64,000 nucleotides of DNA from assembly GCA_964007475.1 (NCBI GenBank), contig OZ023274.1, forward strand, positions 32,622,861 through 32,686,860, in the 5' to 3' direction. Origin of the DNA: Hybos culiciformis. Taxonomy: Eukaryota; Arthropoda; Insecta; Diptera; Hybotidae. The notes below the pieces were generated by a model, which was not told where the DNA came from, did no database searches, and saw only the letters and a program-made list of their open reading frames with translations. Below, piece after piece: positions 41,257-54,465 of the stretch (the stretch's first letter is position 1; each line of letters opens with the position of its first letter). The translations under genes were made by a program, and so were the position numbers.

Positions 41257-41560
41257 AATAAAAAAAAAAATAAAAAAACAAAAAAAGACGAAAAAAGCGA
41301 AAAAAAAAACAAAAAAAAAAACAAAAACAAACCAAGAAATTTAAAAAAAAAAACAAAAAAAAAATTTAAAAAAACAAAAAAAAAAACAAAAAAAAAGAAC
41401 CAAAAAAAACCAAAAAAAAAAACCAAAAAAAAAACCAAAAAAAAAACCAAAAAAAAAACCAAAAAAAAAACCAAAAAAAAAAACAAAAAAAAGGCGAAAA
41501 AAAAACAAAAAAAGGCGAAAAAAAAACAAAAACAAACCAAAAAAATAAAAAAACAAAAAA
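41257..41560. repeat. A-rich tract with 12-bp (CC+A10) array
   Basis: About 300 bases are almost only A with scattered C, G and rare T. Between about 41,410 and 41,472 the dinucleotide CC recurs every 12 bp, separated by ten A (one spacer of eleven). It starts directly after the 5S-like module, like an expanded SINE tail. Lys- or Phe-rich open frames over it are meaningless. Confidence 0.85.
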
Positions 41561-42684
41561 CTATTTTAAAATAATTATTTCGAATAGTTAATTTAACAGT
41601 TTGGCACCGTAACAATATATTTTTTTCTCAACTGCTAAAATTGTTATAATAACAACTTAACATTTTAAATATAACAATTTTGTGTTAATTTTAACAATGT
41701 AATATGTCTTTTGAATTAACAATTTTTGCAATTTTAATTTAACTATAAACCCTTTTGCGCAAAATCTATAAAGATTTTTTGTTAATTTTACCTATAAAAT
41801 CTTTTAATTTAACAATTTTTTTTTCTGGGTGTATTTCTATTTATATATATGTTATGTGGTCATTATATTTCTAAAGGATTATGTACGAAAATTTCTGTCA
41901 AATATTTTTTGAGCTTTCTAAAATTGAATAATCCGTAAAATATAATGTTTTCAAAAATGTTTGCAAAAATTTTTTCTAAAATCTCAAACTAATATTTATA
42001 ACCGTTTGTGTTTAAGATTCCATGAAGGCTTAGGAACAATCAGCTTAGACAATAGTAGACTTAAACCAAGACCATTTAATTAATTAATACGTATGTCTTT
42101 TGTACAGTAATATGTTGTACATAACCTTTTATGCATATATAGATATATAAATATTTCAAATATAATATTTTATTATGATTTATATTCCTTTAGGTGTAAT
42201 TCTTTTTTTTTCTGTTTTTATTTCATTATTTCACACTTTTATTTTTACCGTAGCAAAAATCATTAAATTACCAAAAATTTAAAGGTAAAATAACCGTATA
42301 ATAATGAAATTAATATTATATGTATAGTATATGTATAATTCGTTAGTCCCATTTAATAACAAAATAAGAAAATGTTGAACAGATATTGGTTGTTGTATAA
42401 AAGTAATATGTCGCACAACAGTCTTATAAAACTATTAAAATTTGTTAAATTAAATTCTTTTTTTGTCCACGAAAAATATTTTTGTTCATGTTTCTATATT
42501 ATACTGTCGTTACTAACTGGTACTATCGATTATACTTATATAGAGAATCCAATAAAGGAATATAAATTTCGTAATAATTTTTTTATTGTACGGAATATAA
42601 ATAATCAGGATATTCAAAAACACAAAAATTTCACAAAAATAAAATTTATTATTATCCTAAAATTATTTATAATATTGAAAAAAA

Positions 42685-42713
<29 letters not shown>
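42685..42713. repeat. (AAT)n microsatellite
   Basis: About nine AAT units. Confidence 0.85.
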
Positions 42714-42717
<4 letters not shown>

Positions 42718-45700
42718 TAAAACATAGAGCAAGGAAAACAAAACAAAATAAAGTTATCTTTATTGTATTTTAATACTGAAACTGACAAATACAACTATTA
42801 TTTATAGTTAAATTGAAAATAAAAGTTTTTCATTTTAATCTGAATACAAAATATTCAAGAATATTATGTACAAGTGCAGTTACTTTACATTCTGTATTAG
42901 TTGTAGAAAATAATTATTTTATTATTATATCCTTACCACGTCGACACAAATCCTTAAATATTTTCATATATGAAAATCATAAACAACACTATACCTACTC
43001 ATACAATTATTGGTACATTCAATAAAGTAAGGAATTGTTTAAAGTGTCGCTCAGTTTTTAAGTGCTGTTGTCTCAATTTTTCATATTTCATATTCTACAA
43101 CAATTTTAATAAGATAAACTTTTCCAGCAAATCGTACAATATCAAAAAAAAAATAATCTTATTAAATAATTTTTGAGTTATAGCATATAATACTTTATAG
43201 ATGTAAATAATTCTTTCAAAACAATTCTTACTACTATGTGGAATTTCGTGAATATATAAATTAAATAATAAATTTTATGTTAAAGAATAAATATAATTTA
43301 TAATATGAGAAATAAATTTTATTTATTCTTTAAAAATTACGATAAAGCATAAATATACATCTACATTCTACATATAGATTTAAAATGAAATTATCTAATA
43401 GGATTCTTTTCATAATTCAGTAAATATCGTACTTAACCTTATTTTCCTTTTGCTAAATTTGTTTATTAAATTTTTTTTTTTAATTTTTAAATTTTTTAAA
43501 ATCAAATTTTATTAACAATAAACTCAATTATGAAAAAAATAAAATTGAAAAAATTAAATTATATTTCATCAAAGCTTTTAAAAGTGACATGTGGATGGGT
43601 ATATTGCATAGTATGGTTAAAATTTGGCAAATCTAGCTAAAAATCTCTATTTGTTATAAAAAATAGTTACATTTTTCGATTTCCAGAACTTTGATCTAAG
43701 TATAGGAAAAATAATTGCTAAATATGACTATATTGAATACTGCACTTGTCTTCTATTATACCGTAAAAAATTTTGACAACTAATAATTTCACTTTAAGGA
43801 GCACTCTTCTCTTGATATCCCCTGAAAACTAACAATCAAATCCATTTAATATTCTTGTAAATTTAACTATTATTTCTCCAAATCTATAGGAAGAAACATT
43901 TTAACAGTTCTCCATTCACACATAATTTTTTTTTCCTTTTTTTTTTATGTGTAATTCATTATTATTTATATATTTCAACAAATATTTACTTTCATCTAAT
44001 ATTAAAAAAATATATACATATACAAATATTTGCTATGCATTAAAATTTTGTTTTATCTATAAGAAAAAATAAATTTTAATAAATATGACGACGTGTATAC
44101 GACGCGTTGTAAATATTTTTTGTTCCTGAAAATAAAAAATAAAAAATTATACTTATGAATGAAATAAAACTAATTAAAATTGGAATTTAATAAGCAAACA
44201 CAAAAAATAAAATATATAGTATAAAAAGTACCTAATAAAAAAATTTTCGTATTCAGTCAACTAAAAGAAATTTTTCTATGCTATGTGTACTTTGAAAACG
44301 ACTTATTTTATTCCGAAGCGACGGAGTAGCGTAAATTATTTCATTCAATTTCTATTTTATTTAATAAAAATCGAAATTTAATTTTCACAGGCTTGTTATA
44401 TGCCTTTGCTATTAATATTCTATAGCTCATATTTATCAGAACTGGATAATTTTCATTTGTTTCTATACTTCAGTTTGAAATCTAAAATATCACATAATAC
44501 AAATAAACCGCTCAAATATGTACATTATTAATATATATTTAAGATTAAATTCGAAAATAAGATACTTAGACCGATTTTTGTATTAAGTTACTAATTAATA
44601 CTAATCAAAAAAAAAATTTCCGAAAATTTGAGAACAGAAAATTTAGAAGATAAATTTGTTTCACTTACGTAGGCTCCGCTATAATATGCCTTTAATATTA
44701 AAAAAATAAATATAATAATAATAATAATATTTAATTTTCATTTTAATTGTATTAATGGAGCTTGAAGCAATCATAAATGAAGGAAAGAACATAAAAAATT
44801 TATATAAATTGCATGTAATAAATTTTCATTAAAAAAATATACTTTTATATATATAAAACATAGTTAAATTACACGAGTCTAATGTTGCACAAAAAATAAA
44901 AAAAAAAGGAAAAGGAACGAAATATTATAATAACCACATTTTGTACACTTTGTGTCTCAACAAAAATAATATAAAATTTACTATAATAAATTCATTATGT
45001 TATTTTGTAATTATTTTTATTCATTACAATTTATTTTTTTATTTTATTTTTTTCTTGTACTAAAAAATATGTTTTTTTTTAGATAAATTGTGTAATAAAA
45101 AATTTATGTGTTTATTAAAAAAATCCTAAACCAAAATAAAAAAAAAGAGAATAAAAAAATTTTTTTTTTTAAATTATTTTAATTCCAAAATAATTTTAAT
45201 TTTATACAAGTTAAAGATAACATTTTTTTTTTGCGGAAGAATCATCTTAAAAAAATTCTAATTCCTTCATTTGAAGATAATAAAATTTTAAGGAACTCAA
45301 TCGGGACAAGAACGTCGCAAGCTGGATTGAAACCTAAATCTATTGCAAATAAATGAATTTTTAATACAAAAAAATTCTCTAATAGAGATGATTTTTAGAC
45401 ATTTACGCACAGATTTGCGCAAATGGTTAAGTATATGTATAAATTTTGTTTGTATTCAAATGTAAATTGGATATACAGCTTTCTTTAACTTTTTTATTAT
45501 CAATTTAAAATTCATTAATATTTATAATAAACTAAATAATATTTGAGCTTTAATAAAATAGATCTACGACTACAATGTATTTATTCGTTTAAGAACAAGA
45601 CAAAGTTTTCAAGCAATATATCTTTTAAAATTTAATATCTAATTTGATATTATATAATAGTTAGAAAATGATTTTATTTCTGCTATACTTAAACGTACAT

Positions 45701-48700
45701 ATATAATAATATTTGCCAAGTTCACAATATTTCTGAGATTATGCACATTCAGATGTACGAAAAAAAAACCTTATGGTTAGGCTATATTATTAAAAAAAAA
45801 AAACCCCACTTAAATATTCTTTATTAGTATATAATCAAACACCATAGTATGTAATTTAATTATTATTTTTTTAAATATTCACAATCAAATATTTCTGTTT
45901 ATTTTTCTTTATTCTGCGCGATTCGAAATAATATTTAGATATTATTATAAAAAAAAAAAAAACTTGCAAAAAAAAATAAATACTTATTATTATATATCCA
46001 AAAATAAACATTGAAAACTTAAAATATACATAGACGCATCTATAGAAAAAAAAAATATTAAATTAAAATTCACCGGAAATTGCGATTTCATATCATTTTA
46101 TAATTTGCACAAATAAAAAATTATAGTTTTTTTTTTTTTAATGATGAGAAATTTATTTATTTTAAAAAATATAACATTCAATTAAAATTGTGAATACGAT
46201 TTATTTCTATTCTGGAAATTCTTAGTAAATTGAATTTCATATAAATTAGTTGGTTCCACATGTATTAATGATGAAGTATTTTCCCAATTAGCTACTTAGT
46301 CTACTATTTATTAATGCGGAATAGGTCTATTCGTTCTGCATATTCTTACATTAGTAGCCACAATTTTCTGAATTAATTTTTCCTACAAACTTTCTAATAT
46401 AGTAAGTGTAATGAAAGGATGTAATGAAATTGTGAAGATTCCCAATCTATTTTATACCCTGCGTATATACATTTTTGGTCACAAATAAAATATTTTGTTC
46501 TTAATAAAATTAAAATTCTTCTAATTAATTTCGATGAATTTCAGTGCCAAAAGGGCAAAACATGCGATAAATAAAAATTAAATTTAAAATAAAAACAAAA
46601 AAATGTTTTTTAATTTTACACTTACAGTATAAAACGACATGTACATAATGTACTAGTTATAAATGAAAAAAAAAATTTACAATTAAATACCATTTATTAA
46701 ATGAAAATGTTCATTAAATTTTATAATTATACAGAAAAATTTTGTTTATTTTTTATTTTATGCTTTATTATTAAAAATAACAAGATAAATTTCCTTTAAT
46801 TAAGATTTTACTTATATTTATATTTTTGTAGTCTCCGTGGAGATTATTGAACTTCATGAATTTTTATATTGTTAAGAAGAATCTTCGTATCGACAGTTTT
46901 AGAGAAAAACTTAAACAAAATTATTAATAGAGTTACAGACCAAAACACTACAATATAGTATGTGTAAACTTGGGTGATTCTTATTTTTAAGTATTTAATT
47001 TAATAACCGATAAGATATTTTAAAATTGCATTCAAGAGTGAATGTAAATTAAGTTTGAATTAAATTATTTTTTTTTTTTTTTTACTTAATTAATTAAAAT
47101 TTTTTATTTCATTAAGGTAAAAGAAACAAAATTGACATTTACCTATATAAGTTATTAAGTATTATAATAAAATGTTTTTTTTAAAAAAATTCATCATCAA
47201 ATCTTTTCATTTTTATTAAATCTATGCCTCTGCAAAAATTTTATTTAACTAAAAGTTAAATTGAATTTTTGTACATGTTCCTGAGATTTTACTTCAACAA
47301 TAATGAAAACATAATCATGTAAAAAGCTATAAATTTTATTACATTTTAAATTTCCTGAAACAAATAGGTACTTTGCTTAAAAGTCCAGAATAAAAAATAA
47401 AAAACCCTAAATTACCTGACATTTTGTAATGGACAGTAAATTTAAATTTATTACAATCTGTCTAAATATTTTCCATTTACGTAGAAAATAAATTGGACTT
47501 TCTTGAAAAGCTCCATGAACCCATTTCATTTTTCTAAGGAAAAATACAAAAAAAAAAAAATGTATAAAATTATGTATAACGTATACATTATAAATACATA
47601 TGTATATAGAAGCAAGAATATTTTGTACATAATTTTTTGGCATATTAAGATTTTTCATGAAATAAATTTTTATTAGAAAATCCATTATTATGGTACAAAA
47701 ATTATATTTTGTTTTTCTTTTTTCAAAAAAAAATTTTAAGGACACTACAATTACAGGCAACTTTTATGAATTCACCCTCTATATAAAAGATATTTTTTTA
47801 AAGTTTGTTACCTTCAGAAAAAATGTATAAAAGCTTTCATAGATTTAAAGCCAATATTATTACAAAGGATTCATCTAAGTCTATTTAGTTTTGGAATTTT
47901 TGAAAATTGAAATTGGAAATGGAAAATAATCTGAATACAAAAAGTTTAATATTTTAAATTATAACAAATTAGATTGCGATTTTAATTTAAATCTAAAATA
48001 TATTTATTCAAATACTCTGTACATAAAAATTTATATATTTTTAGACCAGCCTATAGAACTTAAAATGCTGATGATGAAGACATATATCCTTAAATTTATG
48101 TCTGAATAGAAAATTAAGACAATCCTTTTTAGACATAAACTGTTTTGTAATAAATTTATGTAATTAAAACTATGAAAACTCATTTATAAAATAGGAAGGA
48201 TATTTATGTTTATATATTATCCTTATATCTTAATTTATTTTTGCCTTTTGTTTTTTTTTTTTTTTTCTGTTTTAATATTCAAATAAAACTTTGGCCACTT
48301 TTTAATACTTCCTATTTTGCAATAATTAAGGAATATGTATTTAAAAAAAAAAAAAAAAAACAATTTTAATTTTTGAACAAAACATATAAAATGTCGAGAA
48401 AAAAAATAATAACAATAAAAATAGCTATATTTATAAAACTTTTTACATCATTTTATTAAATCGATTTGCATAGTTGGTCAAGCAAAACTTTCGATTTAAG
48501 AGGTTTTTTAATTTTATAGCGCCATAAAATAATATTTAATTTTAGACAAATTGTTAAATATTAATTTTTTTTTAATTATCTAAATATGGTCACCCTATGA
48601 CCGAATAGCTTAATTTAATTTATTTGTTCTTTTGAATAAAGATTTAATTTATTTTACTTTTTGAATGGTATAACGTGTACCCAACTGCTTTCAAAAATTT

Positions 48701-50883
48701 ATTTATATATATTTTTTTTTTTTAATAAATTTTCATATTCTTCTAATTGAATATGGTAATAAATTTTTTTTATAATAAATAAAAATAAATATAAATTTGT
48801 CTTATTATAGTAAAAGCAAAAAAAAAAAAGCAAAAATTTGTTTATCTACTTTATTTTTGTTTTTTTTTTTTTTATTCTTTTATTATCAATTTTTGCTGAT
48901 TGGAATAAAAATAAGACAAATAATGTTAATGGTAAATAAATTTTTTGCTGATTTAAGCATTAAGGAAAAGAAAGCATTCACATACTATACTTATAAGTGA
49001 GGAAAGATTTATACAAAATCAAATTATTATTCTCAAAGAAGAAAAGTATATACGTATAATTCAAGGATATGACAGTTATAATGAAACTTCTTCAGTATTT
49101 ATAAAATTACAAAATCTTAATTTACTTCAAATTTATCCCATTACGTTGTTCTGACTTAAAGACTTCGTAAGATACAATAAGTCATGACTAGTCATAAGGT
49201 GGACATGTAGTTATGTAGATTTATTAATTAAGTCTTTTATTTTCATATTATGTATTATAATTAAAATTAGCTGTTTTGCAATCCAGTAAAGAAAATATTG
49301 TTCAAAAGCTTGTCCGTAACTATACTTTTCATTAAAGAAAAAACTTCTTTGACAATTAAAATATTTTTGTTTCCAGATTTAGTGATTCGTCCCATCTTCT
49401 TTTTATTTAGTTAATCAAAAATCCTTGAAAAAAAACCATGAATTTTTTTATTTAATAAAAAAAAATAAAAATATGTAGAAAAAAAACTTTAATGAACTGG
49501 AAAAAAATCAATAAATTTATTTATTTTATTCAACTGAGAAAAAAAACAAAGATTTTTGTTTTTTTTTTTCTTATATTGCTGGGCTTGGTAAGAATAAAAA
49601 ATCCGAAAAATCGTTAAAAAAAAAAACTTATACGTAAATAAAAAAAATAAAATTTCTCACACCTATGATGTTAAAAAGAAAATTAAAATTAATGAAAAAA
49701 AAAATAAATTATTCTTTGCAGCGACCACCTTCTTTCCTTGAAATAACATAAAAATAACAAGGAATTCTCAATGAAAATATAAATACAAAATTTTTATTTC
49801 TTTGAAATTTCTTAACGCCTTTATTTCACACACCGACCAACTCGAACAAAAAATGAAAAGACACATTAATGTAAATATTTATCAAAAAGAATTCCAATAT
49901 ACATGTACCTTGAATGTACTTTCATGTATTTGAATGCATTATGCTGCAAAAGGATTGAAACAATAATATAGAACTGCATTTCATTTTTTAACCACAATAT
50001 TTTTATTCACTTCTATGATATACCACACTCATGTCTACCAAGCCATCAAGATTTGTGGTAGACGAATAAAAATTTGAGAATTTCTAAAAAAAATTTTTTT
50101 TCCTATCATCACATCATCAATTCTAACTTTTGCTGTGTCATTTACAGCAACCTTGATTCAAATTTGATTTTAATCAATTTTTGTTTTTAATTTATTTGAA
50201 TATTTAAATAACATGCAATTAAAAAATTGTTGTAAATATAAATTTCAGGAAATTCTATAATTTTGTTCAAAAATTTTCTCATAAAAAAAAATGTAAACAA
50301 AATAACAATATTGAGAATAATTTTATTTTTTTTTGCATGCAAAAAAAAAATCAAAATAATACATGTATTTTCATTTTATATTATATTTTTCGCATTATTT
50401 TTTCATATGACATCATAATTATACATTTTTGTTATCAATTTTCCAGGACCAATGAAATAATACTCCAGTAATTCATTATTTTGAGCCCTTAGGATAATAA
50501 AAACAAACTACTATTAAATTTATTATAATGAATAGCTTTTTTTTTTTTTTTTTTTTAGAAATTATGATATTTATAGTATCACAACAGTTTCGCCTAAATA
50601 AGAAATAAATACCATGTTTATATGTATGTTTAAAAAAAAATAAAAATAAAATTATAATATTTTTGCTCTTAAACGAATATATGTACAAAAAAACATCTTT
50701 AGAATCTAATTTTATGAGACGTTATATCGTTGGTTTATTAGAAGAAGTGACTAAGTTAAAAAACATAGTTTTTTTTTAATCGATATTTAAGAAGTTTGAG
50801 TTAATATCGATGTTATATCAAAATATTGTTCTCTAGGCCGTAAAGTTTAGTTTAGGAAAAGATTGCAAAAATTATTTTTATTG

Positions 50884-50910
50884 TATTTATATTATTTATA
50901 TTATTTATAT
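50884..50910. repeat. 9-bp tandem repeat (TATTTATAT)x3
   Basis: Three exact adjacent copies of TATTTATAT. Confidence 0.85.
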
Positions 50911-52190
50911 TATAATTTATAATACTATACGAAATTGGCTTGGTAAAATTAAACTGAGCCTTATAACTTGCACAATATCAAGTTACGAGTAATAAGGTTT
51001 TGGCAGCATAAAATTGGCATTATAACAAAAAACTTAAAAAAAGTATTGAGTTCTGCTTGTAAACCAACGGGTCATTAGTTCGAACAACAGCAGTACATTA
51101 ACTAGTTTTTTCTTATTTATACTTATAGAAGTAACTATTTTTTGTTTACTTTAAATGCAATTGAATTTAGCTTACTTGTGTCTAGAAAGGTTGTTATTGA
51201 AATAATTCTGTAGCTAGAAATTAAATCAATAAATGAATTTGTAAATTAAGTTTAAAACAGAAATAATATTTTTATGAAACCTTTTCAATACGATGTCTCT
51301 CTGAAAAACATGTACAAAACTTTATTAAAATACATAAGTACATACATTAAAGCTATATATTTAGTACAAGCAGCTGAAGTTGAAAAACACCATAGTTTTA
51401 TAATATTTTATCTTGAAATATTAAACGCAATAAATTAACATCATAAATTTTCATTTATGCAAAAAAAAAAATTTTTTTTATGCTGTTATATATAAAATTA
51501 TTTATAAGATTTATATCTCAATACAATTTCCAGGGGTTGGAAATTATTACTACAAAAAAAAAGGCATAAACTAAAAAAAATAATCATATTTCAGTATAGT
51601 ATTTAATAATTCTCTTTATTACGTGTTCATTGCATACTTCCAGGATTACCAATTTCTATTTCCGTTCTATGTGCAGTGCTGCCATAAACTGTACCGTTTA
51701 TGTGCGTATGATTCCATTAGAACGCTATGTAACTTAAAACTATCTCGAACTCACTTAAATGGATTTCATTCCATTGTCGTCATCATTCAAAAGTTATTTG
51801 ATCAAGTATTTATCAAATCAATACAAAAACCTTCTACTATTCTAATTTATGGATCTCTGGGAAACTATATTGAATGGAGGAACAATTTAATGTAAAATAA
51901 ATATTTTTAATTTCGTACTATTTAATTTTACCAAAATTAAAACTTTATATCATCCATAAAACATCCATAAAACTATGCAATATAAATGTTCTAAGTTTTT
52001 TTAATTTTTTTTTAATTTAATGAGCATAATAGGTATCTAGTATTTTTTGGTTGTACAAGTGATATATTCAAGCTCTAATCTTTTGAAAATATATTATATA
52101 TATGATGCGTATAAATCTAAACAAGCTATAGATTCAAATGAATTTTTATTTCTAGTTTTTAATTTTTTTTTTATTCTAGTTGCATTATTT

Positions 52191-52214
52191 TAATAATAAT
52201 AATAATAATAATAA
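52191..52214. repeat. (AAT)n microsatellite next to a 3' splice site
   Basis: About eight TAA/AAT units lie 25-50 bases upstream of the exon acceptor at 52,238-52,239, in the zone where the branch point should be. Length changes would alter branch-point distance. Confidence 0.8.
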
Positions 52215-52239
52215 TTTTTATTTTCTTCTCATTGAGCAG

Positions 52240-52674
52240 GGAACACGGGGTCGTAAATCAGCAGCAGCATTAGCAGCCGCCGCAGCAGCAGCCCAAGCTC
52301 AACAAGATCAACAAAACGGTGACGGCTCTATAACTCCTATAACTCAATTGCAGCAAACACCACAGACTCCAACATCTAATAGCATTCGCAATAATACAAC
52401 GATATCTCCACGCCAACCAAAAAATCAGAATTTAATTGGTACGGCTATTAGTCCTGCACCGGCTACAGCTGTTCCACATCCATCACCAAATACAACAACA
52501 CCGTCAAATACACTTGGTATTAACGGTGCTCAACAGCAGCAGCAACAACAACAACAACAGCAACAACAACAAGTTCAATTACAAAACCAAATACAACAAC
52601 AAGCTGTTCAAACACAGCAACATCAAATTACAGCACAAATTCACACAATGAAGGATCAACCACAACAACCAATG
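52240..52674 (+). CDS. Internal coding exon, polyA/polyQ low-complexity protein
   Basis: The acceptor is TTTTCTTCTCATTGAGCAG just before 52,240 and the donor is GTAAGT right after 52,674. The exon is exactly 145 codons, phase 0 at both ends, so it could be skipped without a frameshift. It starts GTRGRKSAAAL: a short basic RGRK patch, an alanine tract (residues 8-18), then Gln/Asp/Asn. A Ser/Thr/Pro/Asn-rich middle follows, then 14 consecutive glutamines (residues 98-111) and more Gln-rich sequence to residue 145. Glutamine codons are mixed CAA/CAG. There is no folded domain, signal or membrane segment. Such composition is typical of disordered regions of insect transcription or chromatin regulators. 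RGRK slightly resembles an AT-hook but lacks the full RGRP core. I do not recognise the gene. The open frame reads upstream to 52,180, but that part is AAT repeat and splice signal. Confidence 0.85.
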
Positions 52675-53478
52675 GTAAGTTACGAAATATTAGTAAATTA
52701 AGTTTTATATATACGAACTGTTCCTAAGAATATTTGCTTGAATTCTTTTAGTTTTTTGGATTTATAATCGAAAGTATTGTACTGCCAATGCGTTCTTTCG
52801 TTCGCTACTAAAAATCTCGATCAGATTTGCTTTCAAAAAATTATTTAAAAAAATTGAAAACTTTTATAACTTTAAAAGTTCATAAGGGACATTTAAAGGA
52901 GAAAATTGAAAAAAAAAAAAAAAAAGAATTAAGAAATTTTATAAGAAAATGATAAAGTGAAAAAAGAAATTTCAATCAAATCCACATAAACGCTAAAAAA
53001 TTTAATCGGAAAAGTTTGTGTTTCTTATAGATTTTTTCATCCAACAATTTTTTATTTTTTTTTAATTGGAATTCAATTTTTAATTTCCGTGTGCTGTGCT
53101 TGTGGTGAAATTGTGATTTTTTCCATCAAACATTTTGTTTTCCTCTTTTTTTTTTTTTTTCTCTAAACTTTACTCAAGTTATAAAAAAGAAAATATCTAG
53201 AAAAATGTCGAACGCATTCTTAATTTTGTTTTTTTTTTCCTATCGTTTTTACAAGAACGAAATTTATAGAGATTTCGTGCAAAAAAAAACTTTATTTTTT
53301 ATATTAAATTTTCTGGCATATATAAAAAAGCGAGACAAATTATCTTGTAGCTAAAAAAAAATATTTTTGATATGAATTTTTCGTTTTTTTGTATGAAGAA
53401 TTTTTCATCGCAAGCTTGTTGTCCACATTTTAAATTCTATATGTTGATTGAAAGCTTTTGTTTTTATTTCTATATACA

Positions 53479-53513
53479 GAAGTCTTCTTCTATACAGAGA
53501 AGTCTTCTTCTAT
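53479..53513. repeat. 20-bp tandem duplication
   Basis: AGAAGTCTTCTTCTAT occurs twice, with a 20-bp period (the unit adds ACAG). Confidence 0.85.
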
Positions 53514-54435
53514 GACTATAGTCGTTACTAGATTTGGCATAGCAAAGATATGTTCTTTTGTGCACCTATTTCCGTTTCAAGTTTATAAAATTTAACACTA
53601 GAATTTTGTACTTAAGAATACAAAAAAAATTTTTGGCGAAACATAAATTATGAAAATTAATATAAATAACATTAATTCAATAACTACTATTGAATATATT
53701 TATAATAATATAATTTATAAGTTTCCCCCTAATTATACCCTAATAAGGCAAGTTTTTAACTCTTTTCATTATAGGAAAATTAATAGTACGGGAAAATTTG
53801 TTGCTTATTTAAAAATAGTTTTCTTCTTTTTAAAAATATTTATCTTATGAAGTTGTATTTTTTTTTTTTTTTACATTACTTAAAGCTCAATTTTATGCAT
53901 CGTTGAAAATAATTCACTTTTGCGAAAAATTAAAAAAAAATAAAATAAAAAATTATATTAAGAAAAATTGAATAATTATAAAGTAAATATAATTATTTAA
54001 TTTTGTCTACGAAAATTCCATGCAACGATAGAAAATTATATATTATATATATATGTATATAAAAAATAATAAAACTAATTAGCGCTTTACAGAATTTTCC
54101 TTCATTAAAATTTATCTTTAGTATGCAAATTATTATATTTCACAACAAAAAAAAAAAAAAAATTAAAAAAAAAAATAGAATTATATCAGAAGTAAAATCT
54201 TCTTCGTAATTATCTCAATTTCCTTCATATGAAAAAAAAGCACAATTTTAACCTTCACATACAAAACATAAAACTAATAGAATTTAGAGTGTTTCAAAAA
54301 AAAAAAGAAGCAGTTTAGCATTTATGTCAATCATACAGATATACAGAATTCAAAATCAGATTTTTTTTTAAATATGTATTAAAAAAAAAGTTCAATCCAG
54401 TATATGTCCAGTCATGTCGCCAGTGTATTTAAAAT

Positions 54436-54465
54436 GAACTTACTTCTAATAAACTTACTTCTAAT
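54436..54465. repeat. 15-bp tandem duplication
   Basis: GAACTTACTTCTAAT is followed directly by AAACTTACTTCTAAT. Confidence 0.85.

Larger units (their letters stand above)
40578..41831. mobile_element. Composite TIR element (about 1.25 kb) with internal hairpin and 5S-like module
   Basis: The ends are CACCCAGAAA and its inverse TTTCTGGGTG, each flanked by TA, consistent with a TA target-site element. Subterminal regions on both sides are full of TTAACA/TGTTAA and AACAATTTTT motifs, including a 10-bp stem at about 40,607-40,637. The interior holds a perfect hairpin, a 5S-rRNA-like segment and an A-rich array (listed separately). There is no transposase frame. The superfamily is not assigned. 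The 5S-like and A-rich part may be a later SINE-like insertion. Confidence 0.65.
41834..52189. other. AT-rich noncoding stretch
   Basis: No exon supported. It has AAT arrays at 42,685-42,713 and 44,711-44,730 and a 9-bp x3 repeat at 50,884-50,910. A cluster of plus-strand open frames at 42,372-43,176 and one at 51,623-51,895 are more complex than the background but unrecognised. A GGGCTTGGTAAGAA string at 49,581 repeats the end motif seen inverted at 32,338. Confidence 0.55.

Noticed and set aside
41193..41615. 140-aa and 123-aa ORFs on both strands
   Set aside because: They are Phe-rich or Lys-rich readings of the A-rich array and not protein-coding.
51060..51110. AGTTCGAACAAC as a tRNA B box
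   Set aside because: There is no A box at a proper distance and no cloverleaf stems form.
51623..51895. 90-codon plus frame preceded by TACTTCCAG
   Set aside because: More complex than background and with a possible acceptor, but it begins at GTG, ends in TAA without a recognisable C-terminus and has no known homology. Too weak to call.
52436..52651. 71-aa ORF overlapping the polyQ exon in another frame
   Set aside because: A shadow of the CAG/CAA tract; the splice-bounded frame is the supported one.
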